Assembly: GCA_024758765.1 (NCBI GenBank)
Contig: CP101406.1
Span: forward strand, 186,001-250,000
Origin: Mycobacterium sp. SVM_VP21
GTDB lineage: Bacteria > Actinomycetota > Actinomycetes > Mycobacteriales > Mycobacteriaceae
Direction: 5' to 3'
DNA length: 64,000 nucleotides
The position numbers and the translations under genes were made by a program. Under the pieces are notes generated by a model that was not told where the DNA came from, did not search any database, and saw only the letters and a program-made list of their open reading frames with translations. Position 1 is the stretch's first letter. The number at the start of each line of letters is the position of its first letter. This document shows, one piece after another, positions 59,368 to 64,000 of the stretch.

Positions 59368-59544
59368 TCAGCCGCCGGTCGGTTGGAGCGTGATGATCAG
59401 CGCGCCGTTGTCGGCGATCGACAGCTCACCTTGCAGCGGCACGTTCTTGGATCGGTTTATGGCGGTGACCAGGGCGCGAACGAACTCTATCGCCTGGTTG
59501 CTGTTCAGTTTCCGGGGCGATGTTCCGGGCTGGAAAATGTTCAT
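59368..59544 (-). CDS. Small unknown early protein
   Basis: 58-aa protein from ATG 59544, overlapping the previous stop (ATGA). An amphipathic helix (SNQAIEFVRALVTAINRSK) is followed by a beta-rich end (GELSIADNGALIITLQPTG). No family was recognised. The 4-base overlap and position in the operon support it as real. Confidence 0.6.
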   Translation of the reverse strand: MNIFQPGTSPRKLNSNQAIEFVRALVTAINRSKNVPLQGELSIADNGALIITLQPTGG

Positions 59545-59807
59545 CGGGCGATCCGATAGCCGTGTGCGGTCAGTAGCCGAATGATGGCCTCGGCGGTGTC
59601 GCGTCGGGCTTCGTTGATGCGGCCGGCGGCTATGTCGCTGCGGCCGTGGGTGCTGAATTGCATCAGGCGAATGACTTGGCCGTCTCGGCCGGGGAGCTTG
59701 CCGAGGTTGTTCTCGATGAGCACTGCGGCGGCTCGCTCGGCTTCGGACATAGTGGTGCCGCTGGCAATCTGAGGTGCCACGGTAGCAGCGGGGTCGGGCA
59801 TTGTCAT
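59541..59807 (-). CDS. Small unknown early protein
   Basis: 88-aa, mostly helical protein (SEAERAAAVLIENNLGKLPG; IAAGRINEARRDTAEAIIRL). No catalytic motif was seen. The 4-base overlaps at both ends tie it to the HTH protein upstream and the 58-aa protein downstream. Confidence 0.6.
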   Translation of the reverse strand: MTMPDPAATVAPQIASGTTMSEAERAAAVLIENNLGKLPGRDGQVIRLMQFSTHGRSDIAAGRINEARRDTAEAIIRLLTAHGYRIAR

Positions 59808-60673
59808 GCTCCTGTCGTTTGGATGGGCGTGTTGCTGGTGCGTTTGGTGGTGTTCTGCTCGATGAGTTTCTGCACGTCAGCGAACAGAAACATCGGCTTG
59901 TCGTCGGTGTCGTATTGCGAGGGCAGCAGTTTGCCCTCACGACGCCAGCGGTAGAACGTCGTCTTGCTGACGCGAACCTCAAAGCTGTCGAGGATGCGCA
60001 GCAGTTCGTGGGCGCGAAAGTGCCAGTGCTCCATGCCGGCGAGGTTCTCGCGGATGAGTTCGGCGACCTGGTGCTCGGTCTTGCATCGTGGGCAGCGCGC
60101 GGTTTTGGCTCGGCGGTGAACGGTGATCTCGCGGTCGCATCGCAGGTCGGGCGCGTCCGGGTGCGGCGCGATGCAAGGGCCGCAGTATCGCGGTGGCTGT
60201 CGGTAGTCGATGGCGCGTTTGATCGCGGAGGTGGTGCGTTTGATGTCGGCGTGCAGCTGCGCGACGTGCTCGTGGTAGGCGACGGCTTCGATGTTGTCGG
60301 CGATCCATGTGGCGGCGAGTTTGGGATCTTGCTGGGGGAACATTCCGGGTCGGTAGGCGACGGTGCTGGCGCGCAGCACGATCGCCCAGGACACGATGGT
60401 TTCGGCGGTGCGGCGCTGCAGTGCGTTGGCATTGAAGTTCACCGGTAGCGGTGCGTCGTGCTCGGTGATGTGGCGGGCTTGTGCGCCGAGTTTTGTCTGG
60501 CCGCTGCAGGCGTCGTCGAGGTAGTCGAGCCAGCCGGGGCGTTGTCGTCCGCTGCGGTCGATTTCGCCGGCGACCAGTGCGCGCAGCATGTCGTGCAGCT
60601 CGTCGGCGCAGGGCCGGCAGATCTGCTGACGGGTTGTGCGGTCGCATTTCGGGATCGCGCAGTTGTGACTCAA
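59804..60673 (-). CDS. Zinc-finger and helix-turn-helix DNA-binding protein
   Basis: 289 aa from TTG 60673, which overlaps the WhiB stop (TTGA) and has GAGGAAG upstream; the longer open frame above is a shadow of whiB. The N-terminal CAIPKC-x9-CRPC looks like a zinc site, and a second zinc ribbon is at CGPC ... CPRCKTEHQ (about 190-230). The C-terminal excisionase/MerR-type HTH reads RVSKTTFYRWRREGKLLPSQ followed by FADVQKLIEQ. It is a probable regulator or DNA-metabolism factor of the early region. Confidence 0.75.
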   Translation of the reverse strand: MSHNCAIPKCDRTTRQQICRPCADELHDMLRALVAGEIDRSGRQRPGWLDYLDDACSGQTKLGAQARHITEHDAPLPVNFNANALQRRTAETIVSWAIVLRASTVAYRPGMFPQQDPKLAATWIADNIEAVAYHEHVAQLHADIKRTTSAIKRAIDYRQPPRYCGPCIAPHPDAPDLRCDREITVHRRAKTARCPRCKTEHQVAELIRENLAGMEHWHFRAHELLRILDSFEVRVSKTTFYRWRREGKLLPSQYDTDDKPMFLFADVQKLIEQNTTKRTSNTPIQTTGA

Positions 60674-60987
60674 GGGTGAACTTCCTCTCGCTCGAGCGCG
60701 TCCCGTAGTGCTGCGCGTAGTAGCGCGCTGTGATGCTTGGTTTTTCGTTCTGGTGGCGGTAGGTAGATGCCGGCGTAGACGCCCGCGGTTGCACGGGTGG
60801 TGATGGCGTGCTCGAGGCAGTGGATTCGTACCGGGCAGTGGTGGCAGATGACGCGCATTTGCAGCAGGTCGGCCGGTGCGGGTTCGGTGTCGGTGGTCCA
60901 GCGTGGGTCGGGTTCGCAGGCGGCGCGGCGTTTCCATGCGGTGTCGTGTCCGACGAGGTCGCTCAGGTAGTTGGGTTTGCGGCTCAT
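60670..60987 (-). CDS. whiB: Phage WhiB-family regulator
   Basis: 105-aa WhiB-like protein with four cysteines: AACEPDP, then CHHCPVRIHC about 29 residues later (C-x2-C-x5-C), the iron-sulfur cluster set. The turn AGVYAGIYLPPPERK corresponds to the conserved GVWGG turn. The basic C-terminus may bind DNA. The phage TM4 WhiB represses host whiB2 and causes superinfection exclusion; a similar host-takeover or immunity role is inferred. It starts at ATG 60987 with ATGA overlap. Confidence 0.9.
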   Translation of the reverse strand: MSRKPNYLSDLVGHDTAWKRRAACEPDPRWTTDTEPAPADLLQMRVICHHCPVRIHCLEHAITTRATAGVYAGIYLPPPERKTKHHSALLRAALRDALEREEVHP

Positions 60988-61310
60988 ATGGGTCGCACCG
61001 CCCGAAGTGCATCGGTGGTGGTCATCAGCGGTGCCAGGCAGCTCAGGCAGTGCGGTCGGCCGAATCGTCTGAGCATGAACAGGTACCGGTTGGTGTCGCG
61101 GATGAGCGCGCCGTAGCAGAGCTGGCACACGATGACGACGACGTTGCCGTACTCGTTGGTGGCAGGTCGGCCGTCGCAGCAGTCGATGGCGTGGATCTCA
61201 ACGGCGACCTTGGCGGGGTGCTTGCAGTTGACGCCGGCGCGCTGGCAGGTGATGGTCTGCCAGTCGAGCGCGACGAGCACGTCCTCGGGCTTCGGGCTGA
61301 TTTCGTTCAC
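60984..61310 (-). CDS. Unknown Cys-rich early protein
   Basis: 108-aa protein with three cysteine pairs (TCQRAGVNC; IDCCDG; IVCQLC; HCLSC), suggesting a zinc-binding fold. The block VCQLCYGALIRDTNRYLFML resembles a zinc-ribbon second knuckle. It overlaps the replication gene and whiB by 4 bases. No family was assigned. Confidence 0.6.
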   Translation of the reverse strand: MNEISPKPEDVLVALDWQTITCQRAGVNCKHPAKVAVEIHAIDCCDGRPATNEYGNVVVIVCQLCYGALIRDTNRYLFMLRRFGRPHCLSCLAPLMTTTDALRAVRPI

Positions 61311-62461
61311 TGAACTGAATCCTCCGGCGTGTTTTTGACGGCTGGTGGCGGTGTGGACGAGCTTTCGGGGTCGGCCTGGCGTGGTTGTGCCCGACTGGCG
61401 GCTATTGCGGCTCTGACGGCCGCTGAGCCGTTTTCATTGATCGCGTCCTGCTCGGGGTTGTGGTTGCACACGATGCCGTTGCGGTAGCCGTGCTGGTCGC
61501 ACAGCGTGCAGTCGGCGATATCGCGGGCCTTGAGCGTGGCGTCAGCGCGGGCAGCGTCGGATCGGGCCTGCGCGGCGCGGCGACGCTGACGGTCCTCCCA
61601 GCGGGTGTGGGCCTTGCCGAAGTTCGCGCAGGGACCGCAGTCGTCGTCGTAGCCGGTCGGGTCGTTGATGTGTTTTTTGCATCGTCTGGGGGGTTCGTTG
61701 TCCGGGCCGGGAACGGCTGCGGTGGTGCCGTCGGCGTCGCGTGCGTGCTCGCGCGTACCCCCCAGGTGACCAACATCGTTACGGGGGTTTGAAACAGAAA
61801 CAGAACCAGAAACTGAGGGTATGGGGTTGGGTATCGGGTTGGGTATCGACGCGACAGGCATTTCCGCAGGTCGGCTATACCCTTCCTGATACCCAATCGG
61901 ATTGGGTATCAGATTGGGTATCGCATTGGGTACTGCGTCGGGCATTTCGTACCGTGCGGCCAGTAGTTGGAGACGCTCACGCGCTGCCACATCGGCCAGG
62001 GTGATCGCTGACTGCAGCCGCTTCGCATGGTCCTTGTCGCTCTTTACCTCGGGTACCGTCATGCGCTCGAGCTCGCGGTACATCACGGCTCCGAACTTCG
62101 GCGAGTCGAACACCGCCAGGAACCGCAGCGCCGACAGGAACACCGTCGGCTGTTTCTCGAGGCCGTCGTTACGCATCCGCGTGCGGATCAACAGCTCGCC
62201 GGTGTCCTCGTCGAGGTAGACGTAGCCGCGGGCTTCCATGCGCGCCAGGGCGGCCTGTAGCTCGCCGACCGTGGGCAGGCGATCGCCGTCACGCATGGCT
62301 TTCGCCCATCGCGTGTAGTTGATGGGCTGCACACCGGCCGCGTTCACGGCACGCTGGCCGTTGAGCACCTGAAACAGCAGCTTGTCGAACACCGGCTGGT
62401 TGCAGAAATCATCGTCGGACCACTGCGAAAACAGGTTCTTCGCGTACTCGCGGGTCGTCAT
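61307..62461 (-). CDS. Replication initiation/organiser protein
   Basis: 384-aa protein. The N-terminal winged-helix-like region (MTTREYAKNLFSQWSDDDF; LPTVGELQAALARMEARGYV; GELLIRTRMRNDGLEKQP) is of the type found in phage replisome organisers. A low-complexity IPN-repeat linker (about 175-215) follows, then a charged C-terminal part with possible zinc pairs (CGPC, CTLC). The linker DNA carries iterons. The position between the sliding clamp and whiB supports a replication role; DnaA- or DnaC-type motifs were not found. Confidence 0.6.
   Translation of the reverse strand: MTTREYAKNLFSQWSDDDFCNQPVFDKLLFQVLNGQRAVNAAGVQPINYTRWAKAMRDGDRLPTVGELQAALARMEARGYVYLDEDTGELLIRTRMRNDGLEKQPTVFLSALRFLAVFDSPKFGAVMYRELERMTVPEVKSDKDHAKRLQSAITLADVAARERLQLLAARYEMPDAVPNAIPNLIPNPIGYQEGYSRPAEMPVASIPNPIPNPIPSVSGSVSVSNPRNDVGHLGGTREHARDADGTTAAVPGPDNEPPRRCKKHINDPTGYDDDCGPCANFGKAHTRWEDRQRRRAAQARSDAARADATLKARDIADCTLCDQHGYRNGIVCNHNPEQDAINENGSAAVRAAIAASRAQPRQADPESSSTPPPAVKNTPEDSVQ
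61814..61934. repeat. Iteron cluster, candidate phage replication origin
   Basis: Copies of a 10-bp motif ATTGGGTATC recur at 12-bp spacing: weak copy 61814, then 61826 and 61838; then 61901, 61913 and 61925. Two inverted copies precede the second block (61875 weak, 61888). The pair 61888-61897 and 61901-61910 forms a perfect palindrome with a 3-base centre. They lie inside the replication gene, as iterons do in lambda O and related phages. They also encode its IPN repeats. Confidence 0.6.
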
Positions 62462-62658
62462 CGGTCTCCGTTCTGGTGGGCTAGCAGCACGCGTTTCGGC
62501 ACGCGGATCATGTGGACGATGCCGGTCGCCAGTGGCCGGCCAAACAGATCGCTGCAGTCGGAGCCGGAACGTTCACCGCACAGGCCGCAGCGTCGCCGCA
62601 GTGCGGCCTGCACACGCTCGTCGTCGCGGTCGGATAGCCACGCGCCCCACGCGCTCAC
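62458..62658 (-). CDS. Small zinc-finger-like early protein
   Basis: 66-aa protein with CGLCGERSGSDC, a likely metal site, between two helices, and a basic end (MIRVPKRVLLAHQNGDR). It overlaps both neighbours by 4 bases. Small proteins of this form are common in the early region of mycobacteriophages; the function is unknown. Confidence 0.6.
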   Translation of the reverse strand: MSAWGAWLSDRDDERVQAALRRRCGLCGERSGSDCSDLFGRPLATGIVHMIRVPKRVLLAHQNGDR

Positions 62659-62861
62659 CGCGTCGCCTCGAACGACGCCGTTACCTCAACGATTTCCATC
62701 TGGTCGCCATTCGGGCAGCGGCGGATGATCTGCGTCAGAAGATCACGGTCGGACCAAGACTCATCTGACGCCCACTGGCCGCGATACCGGGCGACGAACC
62801 CGGTTGCGTCGAGACGCCACCGCGGACGAAAGACAACTGACGGAGTCAGATCCCCCGGCAT
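62655..62861 (-). CDS. Small unknown early protein
   Basis: 68-aa protein with a strand-rich first half (SVVFRPRWRLDATGFVARYR) and a helix (DRDLLTQIIRRCPNGDQ). Its ATG shares one base with the sliding-clamp stop. No family was recognised. Confidence 0.6.
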   Translation of the reverse strand: MPGDLTPSVVFRPRWRLDATGFVARYRGQWASDESWSDRDLLTQIIRRCPNGDQMEIVEVTASFEATR

Positions 62862-63982
62862 CAGGCGCGCATTCCGATCAGGATGGCCGCGGTATCGACC
62901 GGTGGCGTGGCCAGCGGCGATGGCGATGCACCGGGGTAGATGTGGATAAGGTGCCCGGTCTCTTTGAACGCCAGCGTGGTTTGTGATTCGTCTACCGCGG
63001 CCATCGCGCTATGCAGCCGGCGCGCCGACAGTGTCAGCTCGCGCCGTCTGCCCGCGTGCTCGGCCTCGATCGCGTCGGCGATTACGCCGGTCTCGCTGGC
63101 GCTGGTCACCACCGCGAGCGTGCCGTCATCGGCAACGAGGTTGACCCGCGTCCAGGTGTCGGACGCGATCGCCGTCGCTCGCTTCAACATCGACACCAGC
63201 TCGGAGGTTTTGACGATGCACGCGGTGGAAAAGTCCTGTGGTGCGAGGAATCGATCGAGTGACGCCACTTCCTCGTCGAGCACCTGGCTAACGACCGTCG
63301 TGGACGACGTGCGGAATCCGATCGTCTTGCCGTTCGCGAGCAGCTCGATCTCGCTGGCATCCGATAGAGATTTGATCGTGCCGAGGACATCGGCCGCGAC
63401 CGCGTTGAAACTCGTCTCGGTCGTGCCCGACCAGTCCAGGCGTCGGCGGCCGATCATGAATCGGTCGGTCGCCGACAGCGTCAACGACGTCGGTGTGCAG
63501 ACGAACTTGAGGGCGGTCAGTTCCGGCGGCTGCGGGTCGGTGGAAGCGAATCCACCGATAGCACGGACAGCGTCGCTGAACGCCGCGGCGTCGACGGTGC
63601 CGATCACGTCGGCGGCGGTCATCTCGGGCAGTCGCGGGTAGTCGTCTGCGTGCATGAGCGGGAGCCGGTACTCGGATCGGCCTGCAGTGATCACCATGTG
63701 GTTGCCGGACGTGGTCGCGGTGCATTCCGCCGTCTTCGGCAGATTGGCGCCCACAGCGGCGAGTAGCCGGCCGGAAACGACCGCGGTGTCGGTGTCCATC
63801 ACATCGGCCGCGACGACGCGCATGGTGGCGCGGTCGTAGTTGAAGCTGGACAACGTGACGGCCCCGACTTGCGCCTCCATCAGCACGCCGCCAAGGATCG
63901 GGTTGATGGGGCGCGACGGTACCGAGCTGATGCCGGCGGCGATCGCCTCGGCCAGTGCGCCCGCTTGCAGTGTGAACTTCAT
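62861..63982 (-). CDS. dnaN: DNA polymerase sliding clamp (DnaN-like)
   Basis: 373-aa beta clamp with three repeated domains. Recognised blocks are MKFTLQAGALAEAIAAGISS (start), VSGRLLAAVGANLP, ADDYPRLPEM, FSDAVRAIGGFASTDPQPPE and LTLSATDRFMIGRRRL (domain 2), and LTLSARRLHSAMAAVDESQT (domain 3), ending AAILIGMRA where cellular clamps have the HLIMPMRL-type terminus. It is full length, so likely functional and able to tether a host or phage polymerase. It is the first complete gene at the right edge; 18 bp beyond it no further gene is visible. Confidence 0.9.
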   Translation of the reverse strand: MKFTLQAGALAEAIAAGISSVPSRPINPILGGVLMEAQVGAVTLSSFNYDRATMRVVAADVMDTDTAVVSGRLLAAVGANLPKTAECTATTSGNHMVITAGRSEYRLPLMHADDYPRLPEMTAADVIGTVDAAAFSDAVRAIGGFASTDPQPPELTALKFVCTPTSLTLSATDRFMIGRRRLDWSGTTETSFNAVAADVLGTIKSLSDASEIELLANGKTIGFRTSSTTVVSQVLDEEVASLDRFLAPQDFSTACIVKTSELVSMLKRATAIASDTWTRVNLVADDGTLAVVTSASETGVIADAIEAEHAGRRRELTLSARRLHSAMAAVDESQTTLAFKETGHLIHIYPGASPSPLATPPVDTAAILIGMRA

Positions 63983-64000
63983 CAGAACTCCGACCGCTCG

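Larger units (their letters stand above)
28213..64000. mobile_element. Siphovirus-type prophage, left end to window edge
   Basis: From the tRNA-like attL to the right edge there is a nearly continuous minus-strand series of phage genes: replication, terminase, head, tail and lysis. It is preceded at the left end by three plus-strand genes. The order lysis-tail-head-terminase-early places the integrase and repressor beyond position 64000. About 35.8 kb is visible and every virion gene class is intact, so the element looks complete on this side and potentially functional. Adjacent genes commonly overlap by 1-4 bases (ATGA, GTGA), as in an operon. Confidence 0.95.

Noticed and set aside
60674..61012. 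N-terminal extension of the zinc/HTH protein in a 402-codon frame
   Set aside because: The part above 60673 is antibias sequence inside whiB and lacks conservation. The TTG at 60673 with its own ribosome binding site and TTGA overlap is better.

Overview
The window looks like the chromosome of a member of the Mycobacteriaceae with a siphovirus-type prophage inserted in it. The GC content is high, and positions 4.1-20.3 kb reproduce the order known from Mycobacterium tuberculosis around Rv3051c-Rv3063: nrdE-nrdI-nrdH, SDR, TetR, CYP136, FadE22 and CstA. Differences from that order are a DedA-like remnant and an AAA ATPase after nrdH, and an orphan LeuA-type regulatory domain plus a PoxB-like enzyme between CYP136 and FadE22.

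Host part (1-28.2 kb). Positions 1-3.9 kb hold a fadD-phaC-phaZ cluster (acyl-CoA ligase, polyhydroxyalkanoate synthase, medium-chain PHA depolymerase), i.e. an apparent storage-polyester operon. The class Ib ribonucleotide reductase operon nrdHIE follows on the minus strand, with two NrdR-type boxes upstream. Then come the ATPase, SDR/TetR/CYP136, PoxB-like, FadE22/SDR, CstA with its small YbdD partner, and an L,D-transpeptidase. Positions 21.2-27.4 kb hold a catabolic-looking cluster: MBL hydrolase and P450 on the minus strand, divergent from a GntR regulator, class II aldolase, amidohydrolase and 2-hydroxyacid dehydrogenase. A strong terminator and a Pro-rich exported protein close the host side.

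Prophage part (about 28.2 kb to beyond the right edge). A 20-bp sequence at 28213-28232 is identical in form to the 3' end (T-loop plus acceptor strand) of a tRNA-Ala on the minus strand, but the rest of the tRNA is absent. I read it as attL. Just inside it are three plus-strand genes for secreted or membrane proteins, two of DUF732 type, which may be lysogenic-conversion genes. From 29.8 kb everything is on the minus strand. Read in the direction of transcription (right to left) the order is: sliding clamp (DnaN), a replication protein with internal iterons, WhiB, a zinc-finger/HTH protein, HNH endonuclease, terminase small and large subunits, portal, protease/scaffold, decoration protein, capsid, head-tail connectors, major tail protein, two tail assembly chaperones with an apparent +1 frameshift, tape measure, minor tail proteins, repeat-rich fibre, cysteine-peptidase-like protein, a PPE protein, GH25 lysin, an Acb2/Tad1-like cyclic-nucleotide sponge, LysB, holin and two membrane proteins. 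No integrase or repressor is visible. They should lie beyond the right edge, next to attR.

The most unusual points are these. A complete PPE-SVP family protein sits inside the phage lysis module, and its last codons form the ribosome binding site of the lysin gene. A LexA-type SOS box lies in the structured gap upstream of the terminase genes. An Acb2-like anti-CBASS gene is coupled to the lysin. A palindromic, 12-bp-periodic iteron cluster lies inside the replication gene. All functions are read from sequence alone; nothing was searched against a database.
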